The notes below the pieces were generated by a model. That model did no database searches, was not told where the DNA came from, and saw only the letters and a list, made by a program, of their open reading frames with translations. Shown here one piece after another: positions 1 through 9,294 of a DNA stretch of 64,000 bases. Where the stretch lies: positions 1 through 64,000 of the forward strand of contig CAYVHB010000013.1 of assembly GCA_964450865.1 (NCBI GenBank), read 5' to 3'. Each line of letters begins with the position of its first letter. The first letter of the stretch is position 1. Source of the DNA: CAYVHB01 sp964450865 (GTDB taxonomy: Bacteria > Bacillota > Clostridia > Saccharofermentanales > UBA5734). A program made the translations under genes and the position numbers.

Positions 1-794
1 GGGCGGCTATCAGGCATTTCATCGGAAATAGTCACTTCGTTTTGCTCATCCGACAAATCAGTTGCAACGGAACTGCCTGGGGCTGATGGCATCCGCCGGG
101 CCAGAACATCCGGACTGGCTACCGAGTAACCATAAAATCCGAGCATTGCCCCAAGGCTGTAATAATCACCGTGAGCATAGGCTACCAGTCGGGCTCGATC
201 AATCCGCAGGCGATTCTGGGCATCAAGCAAATGGCTGCGGGCCTCTACAGCCACGACCTCAGCAATGAAAAGGTCGTGTGTACCCAATTTCAAGATCTGG
301 GAAACCTTACAGGATAAGGTCAGGGGACTCTCCATGACAGCCGGGGCGTAGGCCAGACCGGCTGCAGGAATCGCATTGAGCTGGCAGGTAACAAACTTGT
401 CAACACTGGAGCCGGACTTGACACCACAGTAATCGGTGACCTTTAACAGTGATTCATCAACCAGATTAATGACAAATTCCATAGTCGCGCTGATCTGGGC
501 ATGTGAATAGCGCGATGGGCGGACCGAGATTGATACCATGGGCGGTTCAGAATTGACTGTGCCGGCCCAGGCGACCGTCAGCAGATTTGGCCTGGCGTTT
601 TCTGCTTCAGGTAAGCCGGCACAAGAAATCAGCGCCACCGGTACCGGCGCCAGCAATGTCGAGGGATTGAGGATGGTCCGTTCCCGGGGTGTATCATCAC
701 TGGCCGGAACCATGACAGGGACTGGCGTTTCAGCAGCGATCCGGACAAATTTCGCAGGGGCGTTCTGATTCGGTGTCTCTTTTTTCTCTTTCAT
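1..794 (-). CDS. Flavin reductase family protein (partial, 3' end outside window)
   Basis: The reverse strand is open from an ATG at 794 to the window edge, giving about 264 residues. After a roughly 30-residue lead the protein reads ERTILNPSTLLAPVPVALIS, then LLTVAWAGTVNSEPPMVSIS and SVRPSRYSHAQI. This is the FMN-binding split-barrel pattern of flavin reductases and flavoredoxins. The later stretch GVKSGSSVDKF and a hydrophobic strand ending LGTHDLFIAEVVAVEA fit the same fold. Such proteins bind FMN and pass electrons between flavin and a partner; the partner cannot be told here. The C-terminal tail (SDEQNEVTISDEMPDS) is acidic and probably near the end. The Shine-Dalgarno is weak (AGTGAG). 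The spacer behind it, 795-987, holds a repeated TTTGACC(T/C)ATAA motif near 919-950 and no gene. Confidence 0.8.
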   Translation of the reverse strand, partial: MKEKKETPNQNAPAKFVRIAAETPVPVMVPASDDTPRERTILNPSTLLAPVPVALISCAGLPEAENARPNLLTVAWAGTVNSEPPMVSISVRPSRYSHAQISATMEFVINLVDESLLKVTDYCGVKSGSSVDKFVTCQLNAIPAAGLAYAPAVMESPLTLSCKVSQILKLGTHDLFIAEVVAVEARSHLLDAQNRLRIDRARLVAYAHGDYYSLGAMLGFYGYSVASPDVLARRMPSAPGSSVATDLSDEQNEVTISDEMPDSR

Positions 795-987
795 GAAACA
801 TCTCACTTTTAAATTCAATATCTGTTACACCGTCACGCCTTGAGACATGCGCGGTGATGAACAAACCATGCCAGTGGTCATGACCAGCCAGGGTGATCTT
901 TCCAGTCTATTTGACCTATAACTGTTTGACCCATAAACATCATATTTCAGCCTTGATCAGCACTGAACACGGCAATGGCCTGTCAGA

Positions 988-2223
988 CTATATCCCAAGC
1001 ATCTCATGGGCCAGTAGATATTCTTTAATGTCTATGCCACCCAGGAAGCCGACCAGATGACCATTCTTGCCAATGACGCGATGGCAGGGCAGCAGGACCG
1101 GCAGTGGATTGGCGGCACAGGCTGCACCCACAGCCCTGGCCAGTTGCCGGGGAGACTGTCCATCATGAGCCACACTGGCTGCCAGCTGTTCATAATTCCA
1201 GGTACTGGCATAAGGAATCTGCTGCAGGGCCTGCCAGACTTTTTGCTGGAAAGGACTGCCAGCTGAATAATCCAGGGGCAGGTCAAAGGTTGTTCGCTGG
1301 CGCTGCATGTAAGCTTGCAACTGTTCCGCAGCCAGGGCCAGCACCGGCAGGGTGTTGGGCCGGGCCCGCCAGCTCCGGCCTGAAGAATCAGCAGGCCACT
1401 GCCTGACTGGCAGCAAGCGACCCTGCTCATCAAGCAAACGCAGATAATCGGCAGTCTGCTGGACCAGGGTTATGCCCGTCTTCTGGCCGAAGCGCAGGAA
1501 ATGAATCCGCGAGATAGTCGTCGCCGTACCCTGTATAGCCAGTACAGCCTTGGCGAACGGAAGAAACACAACAGCCTGGTCGGGTCTTTCCGGCGCCAGC
1601 ATGGTGAGGAGCTGACCGGACCGATAGGTGTCACTGCCAGCCTGATACCAATAGCCGGTCCATTCACCGCCTGATCGCCAACCCTGTTCAATCAGCAGGG
1701 GCTGCCAGCTAAACTGCCCCGGTCGCAAGATAATATCCAGACGATAGGCTGGCTGTTCATTGTATACCCAGGCCAGCATTTTGACAAGCCATTCGCCGGC
1801 CGATAAATGCGGCGCGGTCAGGATCGTCAGGCGCAATACACCGACAGTCTCCGGCTCTGGCCGCAACAAGATGACAGCCAGACAGGACCATTTCCCCTGA
1901 TCGGCAATACTTCCGTTACCATCTGCCGAACCAGCTGATCCGGTTGATCCAGCCGGCTCTTCCGGCTCTGCCAAACCTGCCATACTAGTCTGCTTGCCTG
2001 GTTCAGCCGGCTCTTCCGGTTCTGCCAGGTCAGCCGGTGCGGCAGGTGATGTGGCTTGCCGGGTTTCTTCATGAACCAGCAGCAAATGGCATTGAAAACC
2101 GTTGCGTTGCAGCTGATGCCAATACTGATGCAGGATCCCCATCCGACGGACAACCGGCAAGTCAATTTCCGATTGCATTACGAGCCGGTTATTCTGCAAA
2201 TACCACGGCTGGATCCTGATCAT
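988..2223 (-). CDS. O6-alkylguanine-DNA alkyltransferase-like protein with N-terminal extension
   Basis: The C-terminal half is a methylated-DNA-protein cysteine methyltransferase. It has the helix-turn-helix region FQQKVWQALQQIPYASTWNY, the active-site motif PCHRVIG, whose Cys accepts the alkyl group, and GFLGGIDIKEYLLAHE. It would reverse O6-alkylguanine damage. About 230 residues precede the catalytic domain and resemble no domain I recognise. They include a Glu/Pro/Gly-rich linker in which a segment reading LAEPEEPA occurs twice. I chose the ATG at 2223 because AAAGGGGGTGA lies just upstream; an ATG at 2250 would put that sequence inside the gene. It follows a lipoprotein gene in the same operon with about 28 bp between. 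Confidence 0.82.
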   Translation of the reverse strand: MIRIQPWYLQNNRLVMQSEIDLPVVRRMGILHQYWHQLQRNGFQCHLLLVHEETRQATSPAAPADLAEPEEPAEPGKQTSMAGLAEPEEPAGSTGSAGSADGNGSIADQGKWSCLAVILLRPEPETVGVLRLTILTAPHLSAGEWLVKMLAWVYNEQPAYRLDIILRPGQFSWQPLLIEQGWRSGGEWTGYWYQAGSDTYRSGQLLTMLAPERPDQAVVFLPFAKAVLAIQGTATTISRIHFLRFGQKTGITLVQQTADYLRLLDEQGRLLPVRQWPADSSGRSWRARPNTLPVLALAAEQLQAYMQRQRTTFDLPLDYSAGSPFQQKVWQALQQIPYASTWNYEQLAASVAHDGQSPRQLARAVGAACAANPLPVLLPCHRVIGKNGHLVGFLGGIDIKEYLLAHEMLGI

Positions 2224-2251
2224 CACCGGCTCACCCCCTTTCTCTTCCACG

Positions 2252-3910
2252 TCATTTGATGCTGATCAGGCTGTCAGCGATTTTCTGCCATGTCGCCAGT
2301 CGCTGCAGATAATCGCCTTCCGTCAGGAGCAAATCACCCTGGCTTTCAATAGTCTGGCTCATGACCTCCGGCCACTGGCTGGTCCAAAGCTGACCCCCTG
2401 TATAGGCATAAGCGAGCCGGTTTCGCAGCCGCAGCATCTGGGCGCCATTGATCTGTGGCGCAACGAGGTCCTGCCAGACCGCCTGGTCAGCGACAGCCGG
2501 ATAATAACCTTCATACTGCTGCAGACGCGCCTGTAAGAGCAGGGAATCCGAATCCAGGGTCAGGAAGGCAGCAAAATCCGCAGCCAGCGCCGGATCGGGG
2601 CCCTGATTCGTGACTACAACGGAACGCAGTGAAACTGGCTGGCGCAAAGCCAGCTGACGTTCGGCAAGGCTGGCCGTCGCAACCGGTTCAGAACGGGTCG
2701 GCAGCTGGGTAAAATAGAATAAAATCCGGCTTTGCTGCATCCAGCGTTTCAGCTGTGCAGAATCATCAATCCACATCGCCAGCCGGCCGCTTTCAGCCGG
2801 ATCATTACCGGCAAAAGCCTGCTGGGCTTGTCCGGCGGTCAGATGCAGCGGGCTGTAGCCATCTTGGACCAGCTGGCGCAAGGCAACAACAGCATCCCGG
2901 AATGGCTGTCCGTCATAATTCAGGCGGCGCCCATCCCAGGTAGCCAGGTTGAGCGTCAGGCTGCTGCCGGCAGGCAGATAATTCAGCAATTGCTGCGGAT
3001 TGGCCAGAGCGAACTGGGCCGTCTGCAGACGTGGCTGCAAGAGATCTGGTGTATTTTCCAAAGCTTTCAGATCGGCTTGATTCAAACGTTGGCTATTACG
3101 GGCAAATGCGCTTTGCAATTGCGAGCATAAGGTCAGAAATTCAGTCCAGGTCCAGGGGGCGACCGGATTTCCCAGGCCGTACTGGCTGAAAATCTGGGAG
3201 TTGTAGTAAACCAGCGGCACAGTAACCAGATAGGGCAGGCCCAGCAGTTTCCCTTGTTCAAGATGCGCGGTGAGTAAAGCCGGGTAGGCCTGGTTGGCTG
3301 CCAGTCTCTTATCATCAGCCAGGTAGGGTAGCAAATCGAGCAGCTGACGCTGGGCCAGCAGCGGCTGGGCTGCTGTGACATAAATCAGGTCGGGCAGGCT
3401 GCCGGTGGCCTGCCAGCTGCGCAACTGGGTGCGGGTCGCACCGGTATCCGGTGGCAAGGCAATCAGCTCGACCTGAAACCGTTCGTCATCATAGGCAGCC
3501 AGGTCAGACAGGGAGATCACATCGCCTAGTGTCTGCCCATCGGACTGGTGCAGCTGGCCGGATTGGCGAGCCAGGTAAAGCAAGCGTAAATAATAAAGGG
3601 TATCGGCTGACCAGGGGCCGGCAATTCGCAAGGTCACGCGCTGGTCCGACGGTAAACCGGAAGCCGACGTACCAGAGGTGGAAGAATCTGCGGGTTGTGC
3701 TGACGAAGTGGCGGATGGCAGGGTCGTTGTACTGGTCAGGCCCGGGGTTATGGTAGGCAGTGCCGGAAATCCATTATCCTGGCGCAGGTCACAGGCTGTG
3801 ACCGGGCTGAGCAGCCCCAATCCAATGATGAAAGCCAGCAATTTCCCCCAGCGCTGGCCAGGGTGGCTGCCACGACGGTTTCCGGTACAGAGATCCTGAT
3901 TTAAACGCAT
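2252..3910 (-). CDS. Extracellular solute-binding lipoprotein (ABC transporter type 1-like)
   Basis: 552 residues. A basic N-terminus and hydrophobic segment (LLAFIIGLGLLSPVTAC) end in a lipobox (VTAC), so the mature protein should be a membrane-anchored lipoprotein starting at Cys40. A Thr/Ser-rich linker follows, then a periplasmic-binding-protein-like body with typical phrases such as LPDLIYVTAAQPLLAQRQLL and LGLPYLVTVPLVYYNSQIF, where carbohydrate-binding proteins carry PY...ALYYN. The substrate is probably a sugar or oligosaccharide, by family only. No permease or ATPase genes are adjacent, which is odd for this class. The start ATG at 3910 has GGAG eight bases upstream and overlaps the end of the dihydrofolate reductase gene, so the two are translationally coupled. 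Confidence 0.82.
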   Translation of the reverse strand: MRLNQDLCTGNRRGSHPGQRWGKLLAFIIGLGLLSPVTACDLRQDNGFPALPTITPGLTSTTTLPSATSSAQPADSSTSGTSASGLPSDQRVTLRIAGPWSADTLYYLRLLYLARQSGQLHQSDGQTLGDVISLSDLAAYDDERFQVELIALPPDTGATRTQLRSWQATGSLPDLIYVTAAQPLLAQRQLLDLLPYLADDKRLAANQAYPALLTAHLEQGKLLGLPYLVTVPLVYYNSQIFSQYGLGNPVAPWTWTEFLTLCSQLQSAFARNSQRLNQADLKALENTPDLLQPRLQTAQFALANPQQLLNYLPAGSSLTLNLATWDGRRLNYDGQPFRDAVVALRQLVQDGYSPLHLTAGQAQQAFAGNDPAESGRLAMWIDDSAQLKRWMQQSRILFYFTQLPTRSEPVATASLAERQLALRQPVSLRSVVVTNQGPDPALAADFAAFLTLDSDSLLLQARLQQYEGYYPAVADQAVWQDLVAPQINGAQMLRLRNRLAYAYTGGQLWTSQWPEVMSQTIESQGDLLLTEGDYLQRLATWQKIADSLISIK

Positions 3911-4455
3911 GGGTCCGACTCCAATGACAAATACGCGTCATTTTCATAACGCAAGAACTGATATGTCAGGCCATCTTCCTGTTCTGGCGATCCACACGCC
4001 ACCAGCCGCCAGCCGCGGTGATGATCCAGGTCCGGGAAAAAGCGATCTGCCGGAAACTGGCCCCGGACGCGGGTCACATGCGCTGTCTGGCAATATGGCA
4101 GCAACAGCTGATAGATGCTGGCTCCGCCAATTACAAAACAGTCAGCCGGTGAAAATGAGGCAATTGCCCGGGCAAGGCCGGGCAGATCATGACAGATGAC
4201 TGCTGTATCGGCCTGGAAACCAGGCTGGCGGGTCAGGATGATATTGGTACGCCCGGTCAGCGGGCGCTGGCCAGGAAAGGTTTGCAATGTCCGCCGGCCT
4301 AGGATGACACAGCGGCCCATCGTCATGGTCTTGAAGCGATGCAGATCGGCCTTGATACGGAATTGCAGGGCATCCTGGTAGCCGATGCCCCAGTTCTCAT
4401 CAACGGCAACCAGCAGCTGCAGGCCCATCCGGTCACTTTTATCCGCATTGTCCAT
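3901..4455 (-). CDS. folA: Dihydrofolate reductase
   Basis: Reduces dihydrofolate to tetrahydrofolate with NADPH, regenerating the cofactor oxidised by the ThyA encoded just upstream. The core reads MGLQLLVAVDENWGIG, then FRIKADLHRFKTMTMGR, VILGRRTLQTFPG, RTNIILTR and CFVIGGASIYQLLLPY, all in the usual order. The usual acidic or amide residue after the GIG loop region is less clear (YQDALQFRIKAD). The frame is open further upstream to 4758 and overlaps thyA, but that part is low-complexity Ala/Gly sequence. I placed the start at the ATG at 4455, which lacks a good Shine-Dalgarno; 4428 is an alternative. The 250 bp between thyA and this start hold nothing I recognise. Confidence 0.85.
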   Translation of the reverse strand: MDNADKSDRMGLQLLVAVDENWGIGYQDALQFRIKADLHRFKTMTMGRCVILGRRTLQTFPGQRPLTGRTNIILTRQPGFQADTAVICHDLPGLARAIASFSPADCFVIGGASIYQLLLPYCQTAHVTRVRGQFPADRFFPDLDHHRGWRLVACGSPEQEDGLTYQFLRYENDAYLSLESDPCV

Positions 4456-4708
4456 CGGGCCGGAACCAGAAACCAGTCCAGCCAGTCCGGCACTGGCCGC
4501 TGCAGCCCCTCCAACCGCCACAAACCCGGCCTGGATGGTTTGCCCCAGCCGATGATTGCCGCAATCAGCGCCGCAAGCCGGGTCAGTCGTTGAAAAAACT
4601 GTTGCCTGTCCGGTCTTGCCGGATACAAAAATGTCTGAGGACTGGCGCATCGTGAAATTGCATCCTTCCTGCCCAGGCGATCGTATGGGCCTGCCCATCA
4701 GGCTGCCA

Positions 4709-5539
4709 TTACACCGCCACCGGAATCCGGGCCATCCTCGGACCGGCCTGGTAGTCACTCAAGGCAAAGCTGTCCAGCGTGAACCGGTAGTAGTCCTGAA
4801 TCGCCGGATCAATCTGCAAAGTCGGGGCCGGATAGGCCGGGCGGCTGATCAGTTCCCGGACCAGGGGAACATGGCGGTCATAGATATGGGCATCGGCAAT
4901 GACATGAACCAGTTCGCCAGCCACCAGCCCGCTGACCTGGGCCAGCATGTGGACCAGCACCGCGTATTGCGTCACATTCCAGCTATTGGCGACCAGCATA
5001 TCCTGCGAGCGCTGATTGAGCAAGGCATTGAGCCGGTTGCCGGCGACATTGAGGGTCAGGCTGTACGCGCACGGATAAAGCTGCATGGCGTGGAGATCCG
5101 CATGGTTGTATAGATTGGTCAGCATGCGCCGGCTGGCCGGATTGTGGCGCAGATCATAGAGCAGACGGTCAACCTGATCAAACTCACCCTCCTTATAAAG
5201 GGCCTTCTGTGCCAGCTGATAACCATAGGCTTTGCCGATCGTGCCGTCGGCATCGGCCCAGCTATCCCAGATGTGGCTGTTCAGGTCAGCAATGCGATTC
5301 GACTTTTTTTGCCAGATCCAGAGTATCTCATCGACGGCTGCGCGGAAATTGATCGGTCGCAAGGTCAGGATCGGGAATTCTTCGCCCAGATCATAACGGT
5401 TGACCAGCCCGAATTTCTTGATCGTGTATGCCGGTGTACCATCTTCCCAGCGCGGCCGCACGTCCTGGCCGGTCTCGTCAAAACCATGCGCGAGAATATC
5501 CTGGCAGTTGGCAATAAAAATCTGGTCGGCTCTGCTCAT
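4709..5539 (-). CDS. thyA: Thymidylate synthase
   Basis: 276 residues. It methylates dUMP to dTMP with methylene-tetrahydrofolate. The sequence shows the phosphate-binding start (GQDVRPRWEDGTPAYTIKKF), the LRPINFRAAVDEILWIW block, SRRMLTNLYNHADLHAM, the active-site Cys in LYPCAYSLTLNV, LNALLNQRSQDMLVANSWNV and the C-terminal YHR-like strand AHIYDRHVPLV. The C-terminus ends MARIPVAV. AAGGAG lies upstream of the ATG. It is the first gene of thyA-folA-lipoprotein-alkyltransferase; the pairing with folA makes sense because ThyA consumes reduced folate. Confidence 0.95.
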   Translation of the reverse strand: MSRADQIFIANCQDILAHGFDETGQDVRPRWEDGTPAYTIKKFGLVNRYDLGEEFPILTLRPINFRAAVDEILWIWQKKSNRIADLNSHIWDSWADADGTIGKAYGYQLAQKALYKEGEFDQVDRLLYDLRHNPASRRMLTNLYNHADLHAMQLYPCAYSLTLNVAGNRLNALLNQRSQDMLVANSWNVTQYAVLVHMLAQVSGLVAGELVHVIADAHIYDRHVPLVRELISRPAYPAPTLQIDPAIQDYYRFTLDSFALSDYQAGPRMARIPVAV

Positions 5540-5564
5540 GCAAGAACTCCTTTATGAGGGATTT

Positions 5565-5600
5565 GAACGACTGGATGAACGACGGGATGAACGACTGATT
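5565..5600. repeat. Three tandem 12-bp units in the thyA leader
   Basis: Three adjoining near-copies of GAACGACTGGAT (third copy GAACGACTGATT) lie directly upstream of the thyA Shine-Dalgarno, inside its probable 5' untranslated region. The function is unknown. They resemble other short tandem duplications seen in spacers of this window. Confidence 0.8.
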
Positions 5601-5623
5601 AATCGGCTGTACAGTTCAATGAA

Positions 5624-5641
5624 AGTATAAACTACAGTATA
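5624..5641 (-). promoter_or_regulatory. Possible thyA promoter (two -10-like boxes)
   Basis: On the minus strand TATACT occurs twice (5636-5641 and 5624-5629) about 90-100 bp before thyA in an AT-rich island. No convincing -35 box is present at either spacing, so this is tentative. Confidence 0.3.
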
Positions 5642-5686
5642 AAGGAAAAGCGTCCGCCTTGCCAGAGCAAGCCAGGCCCAGTCCGG

Positions 5687-8176
5687 TTAGCGCGTAGCGA
5701 TCCAGCTGCCGCTCATCGTGCCTTCCAGATTGAAAGTGCCTTCCAGGCGGTTGTCACCAATCAGCTTGCCATGAGTCAGGAAAGGCACAGTCACATCCTG
5801 GCCGTTCTCGTTGACTCCTTCGCCCATAAATATCAGCTCGCCCTTGCGGATGACCAGTGTCACGGCGTACAGATCTGCTGAGCCTTCAATGTAGTCGGTA
5901 TTGGAACCGGTGAATGTCAGCGGCCCATGGTAGACCACCTCGCCGGCCTCATCCTTTTCCTTATCCCGCGTCAGGGTCGTCTCATAGCCCAGGGTTGTGC
6001 CAATAAAGGTAAAACTGTCGAGGGCCGACTCGTCGATGGGACCAGCCTCAAGGGCCTCGGCGATCGGTGAAATGATATAGCGTACAATCCCCTTCATCAA
6101 CAGGACCAGGAAATCGCGGAAGATCTTGTTTTCCTTCTCAACTGTCATCACGATCGACCAGGTTCCCGACAGATCCCCGAACATTGCCGATATTTCGATA
6201 CTGTCCTCGGCGCGGACGATCTTGCGTTTGCGGTCGATCAGGCGGACCGTCACGGTATAGTCCTGTTCCTTCTCGAAAATATGGGCCATTTTCAGCTTGC
6301 GGTTACGCACCGTGACAGCTTCCGCGGCGTCCGGATCAGTGTCGCCAAAATCCCATTCCAGCTCATAACGTTCCGGCGGATCTTCGATTTCAACGGTGAA
6401 ATTCACTTTTTCGCCCGGCATGATCGTCGTGCGGTCAGCGGAAAGTTCGATTTTTGGCTCATTCTGGGCAAAGACATAGGAATCGGCCCTGAAGTTGCGG
6501 GCCCCGGCATCGACTGTGATGTAGATTTCATCGTCCATTTCCACGCTGTAATCAATAACGGGACCGGAGATGGTCAGTTTATCCGGTGCACCCAGCACCA
6601 TCAGCAGCTGTGGCTGGCCTTTAGCCATCTCGCCGGTTTCCGGGTCCTGACAGGCCGCCAGACTGCCGTTAACAAATTCGACATCACTGATTTTGGTCGT
6701 TTTCCCGTCGCGAACACGCCAGAGTTCACCAGGACCGGAATAGGCAATCGCGGACATACCCATAATCTGCCACTGCCGATCCTGGTCGATCTGATGAGTC
6801 AGCCTGGCGTCGACCGCAAAGGTCTTGACCGTATCGGCGCCAGCCTGGCGCGCCCTCGCAAAGAGAGCTGTATCGGTCTCGACCTCCTCGACCTGCTGGG
6901 TCAGGAACATCGTCGGCAAAAACATGTCAATGGTCCGGGCGTCTGTCGCAGCTGCCAGCGGCAGCAGGACCTCGGCTTGGCGGATGGCAAATTCTGTCGT
7001 GATGTCGTAGGAATCATAAAGATACCCTGCTTCTTTGCGGACCATCGGGATTGACTTGGCACCGAACTGGGCGAACCAGGTTGTAAAGCCGTTCAGTTCC
7101 TGCGTACTCATCGCTGACAGGGATGGCGATTGATAGGGTTTTTCCCAGTTGGCCGGCTTGATGCCGAGCTTGGCATCGGCGATGGTATCCTGCGAGTAAA
7201 ATTTCTTGTTGGTCCAGGTAGCCAGGGAGATCATCAGGTCTTGCGTATAGTCGCCAAAATCGGCGACAATCAGGCCATCACAGCGGCTATACTGCAACAG
7301 GGCCGCTGCGACCGGGCCGGTGATTGCCTGTTCGGTTATCTCATAGCCCGGGTGTGAATCATTGCGCACGTGGGCCGGCTGGGTCATGTCGGCGACCAGG
7401 TGCATCACCTCGCCCAGGCCGCGCATCGCCTTGCCCAGATACATGTGGCGCATTTCGTCCAGGTCATCCGGGTGGCCGACAAAGTCGCGGAAATCACCGA
7501 TCGGCGCGATCATAGCCGGCTCGGCGGTATAAGGGATTTCCATGCTTTTCTTGTAGTAGCCCAGGGCATTGATCAGGGAGTAGGGATTGTCTTCGCGGAA
7601 CAAGGCCCATTGCGTGGCCGGAATCGCTTCATAGACCAGGCCATGGACGGAGTCCTGGTCCGTCAGCTCATGAACGCCTGATAATTTCAGCGGATCGTAG
7701 AAGTGTTTCATGGATACATAAACATTGGGTTCATCAGCAGAATAACCGCCATCGATGATATGCTGCGCGACCGGCTGCCAGGTCCATTTCTGGGTATGGG
7801 TCAGGGCAAATTTGCCACTGGTTGTCACCAGCGGCGCAAAGGTATCAGAATCAAGGGCAAAGCCTGCATTGCGATACTTGGCGCTGTTGCCCGGGCCGTT
7901 ACGGAAAATATCAATGGCCTTGCGGTTGATTTCCCGATGAGCCGGCTGCTCCCAGGCCAGGATCCCTGTACCGAGGCTGCCGGAGACCAGGCCGGTCACC
8001 AGCAGCAAGGCCAGGAGCTTGCGCCAGTCAGACCGCGGCCGGTGTCTGATCGGCATAGAGTGGATCGGAGAATTCCGGTGATTCATCGGGGAATGCCGGT
8101 GCCTGATCGAATAATGCTGGTAGCTGATCAGAGTACGATGGACAGGATTACGGGCAGCGTTTGTTTTTTCTTGCAT
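5687..8176 (-). CDS. Secreted zinc phospholipase C / S1-P1 nuclease-like protein with PKD domain
   Basis: 829 residues from the ATG at 8176, which has AAGGAG eight bases upstream; the longest frame starts at 8233. A basic, Arg/His-rich lead of about 60 residues precedes a hydrophobic export signal (LLALLLVTGLVSGSLGTG). The catalytic part begins AWEQPAHREINRKAIDIF and contains GEVMHLVADMTQPAHVRND, the His/Asp zinc-ligand pattern of the zinc-dependent phospholipase C and P1 nuclease superfamily. A PKD-like domain follows (MPGEKVNFTVEIEDPPERYE, then WDFGD and YTVTVRLIDR). The C-terminal 140 residues are beta-rich and unassigned. It probably acts outside the cell on phospholipid or nucleic acid; the substrate cannot be told. 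Confidence 0.75.
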   Translation of the reverse strand: MQEKTNAARNPVHRTLISYQHYSIRHRHSPMNHRNSPIHSMPIRHRPRSDWRKLLALLLVTGLVSGSLGTGILAWEQPAHREINRKAIDIFRNGPGNSAKYRNAGFALDSDTFAPLVTTSGKFALTHTQKWTWQPVAQHIIDGGYSADEPNVYVSMKHFYDPLKLSGVHELTDQDSVHGLVYEAIPATQWALFREDNPYSLINALGYYKKSMEIPYTAEPAMIAPIGDFRDFVGHPDDLDEMRHMYLGKAMRGLGEVMHLVADMTQPAHVRNDSHPGYEITEQAITGPVAAALLQYSRCDGLIVADFGDYTQDLMISLATWTNKKFYSQDTIADAKLGIKPANWEKPYQSPSLSAMSTQELNGFTTWFAQFGAKSIPMVRKEAGYLYDSYDITTEFAIRQAEVLLPLAAATDARTIDMFLPTMFLTQQVEEVETDTALFARARQAGADTVKTFAVDARLTHQIDQDRQWQIMGMSAIAYSGPGELWRVRDGKTTKISDVEFVNGSLAACQDPETGEMAKGQPQLLMVLGAPDKLTISGPVIDYSVEMDDEIYITVDAGARNFRADSYVFAQNEPKIELSADRTTIMPGEKVNFTVEIEDPPERYELEWDFGDTDPDAAEAVTVRNRKLKMAHIFEKEQDYTVTVRLIDRKRKIVRAEDSIEISAMFGDLSGTWSIVMTVEKENKIFRDFLVLLMKGIVRYIISPIAEALEAGPIDESALDSFTFIGTTLGYETTLTRDKEKDEAGEVVYHGPLTFTGSNTDYIEGSADLYAVTLVIRKGELIFMGEGVNENGQDVTVPFLTHGKLIGDNRLEGTFNLEGTMSGSWIATR

Positions 8177-8233
8177 ATATTCATGCTCCTTGATCGCAAC
8201 AGTCGGGGCCAGGATCGCAAGATTCAGGGCCAT

Positions 8234-9040
8234 TCATGAATCGATCACCCAGCGCCCATCATCACGGTTCTGGGTCAAAATAAGCCGGAAAGCCGGACTG
8301 AGCCCGTCCGCACCTGACGCGGCCGATTTCTGCTTCAATTCCACAATGGCCATGCGGGCCGCCTCGTAATTACCGGTATCGGTGCTCAAATAGACAAGAT
8401 CAGCAGCCCGCAGCGCGGCGCAATATTCAGCAAGGCGATCGGGGTTCCCGGTAAAATATTCACGATATTGTTCCTGGCGGTTGGGATGAACCATCGCCAG
8501 CGCTGTATCGACATCACCGGCTTCAAGGGCGTCAGCCAGTTCGTCCAGGGCGGCCTGAACATCGTTGCGCACAGGCTTGAAGTCTTTTTGCTGCTGCCAG
8601 CCCGCGGCGGCCTGCTTAAGCTCAGCCTGGCGCCAGAGGCCAAATAGCCCGCCGATTTGCCAGACAGCAACACCCAGCACAGCCAGGACCAGCAGCAAGG
8701 CCACCAGCCGGACGACCAGGCGCTGCCGCGGCTGCAGGCGGGCCAGAAGCCTCTGGCGCGCCCGGGCAGGACGGCGGGAGCCCGATCCGATCACCGGTGC
8801 CGCGGCAGGGCTGGCCGGACCATTTACGGCACCGCCCGATAGCCCGGGCGCGCCGGACGCAACGCCCGTTGGACTGGCCGACGGCGTGCAGGGTCCGGAT
8901 GGGATATTCACGGTATTATCCGGTGGAATGGATTGTCCGGCCGTTATCCCGGCTGACTCCGGCGAAGCGACCGGCTGGCCACAAGTTGTACAGAAACGAT
9001 TTTCGGGATTAAGGTATTGACCGCAATGGGTACAATACAT
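8234..9040 (-). CDS. Zinc-ribbon membrane protein of unknown function
   Basis: 268 residues. It starts MYCTHCGQYLNPENRFCTTC, a CxxC...CxxC zinc ribbon. A Pro/Ser/Gly-rich linker and a basic patch (RRPARARQRLLARLQPRQR) follow, then one membrane segment (LVALLLVLAVLGVAVW) and a C-terminal domain of about 120 residues. That domain is helical at first and ends FRLILTQNRDDGRWVIDS, resembling small DUF4878- or NTF2-like extracytoplasmic domains. AAGGAGGGGA precedes the ATG at 9040, so the frame upstream of it is not used. The next gene downstream is the secreted phospholipase-like protein, with about 57 bp between the coding regions. Its role is unknown. Confidence 0.7.
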   Translation of the reverse strand: MYCTHCGQYLNPENRFCTTCGQPVASPESAGITAGQSIPPDNTVNIPSGPCTPSASPTGVASGAPGLSGGAVNGPASPAAAPVIGSGSRRPARARQRLLARLQPRQRLVVRLVALLLVLAVLGVAVWQIGGLFGLWRQAELKQAAAGWQQQKDFKPVRNDVQAALDELADALEAGDVDTALAMVHPNRQEQYREYFTGNPDRLAEYCAALRAADLVYLSTDTGNYEAARMAIVELKQKSAASGADGLSPAFRLILTQNRDDGRWVIDS

Positions 9041-9228
9041 GGCATTTCCCCTCCTTGCATCCTCCAGTGCTTGCACCAGTACCTGCGCAAGTACTGATAC
9101 AGTTCTTTCACCATCATGGACGCTGGTACTTAAACCAGTACTTTTACCAGAATTGACGCTGGTATTGACGCAAACTAAAGCACCAGTATACGTTATCAGG
9201 AAAATGAGCACAATATGCACCCTGTTTC

Positions 9229-9294
9229 GTCAGGTCTATGTCAGGAAAAACTCAACATTTTGTCAGGGCTTTGTCAGGGAAAAACTCAAATGAA
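9229..9294. repeat. 33-bp direct duplication in a repeat-rich spacer
   Basis: Two adjoining copies of a 33-bp unit, each built of GTCAGG, a short spacer, GTCAGG and then AAAAACTCAA. The second copy runs into the 3' end of the MerR-RDD gene. The rest of the 9041-9228 spacer is also repetitive, with many scattered ACCAGTA/GCTGGTA words and no gene. Confidence 0.75.

Noticed and set aside
4323..4628. 101-codon frame with a hydrophobic stretch between thyA and folA
   Set aside because: It starts at TTG without a Shine-Dalgarno and mostly overlaps folA in another frame; no family pattern.
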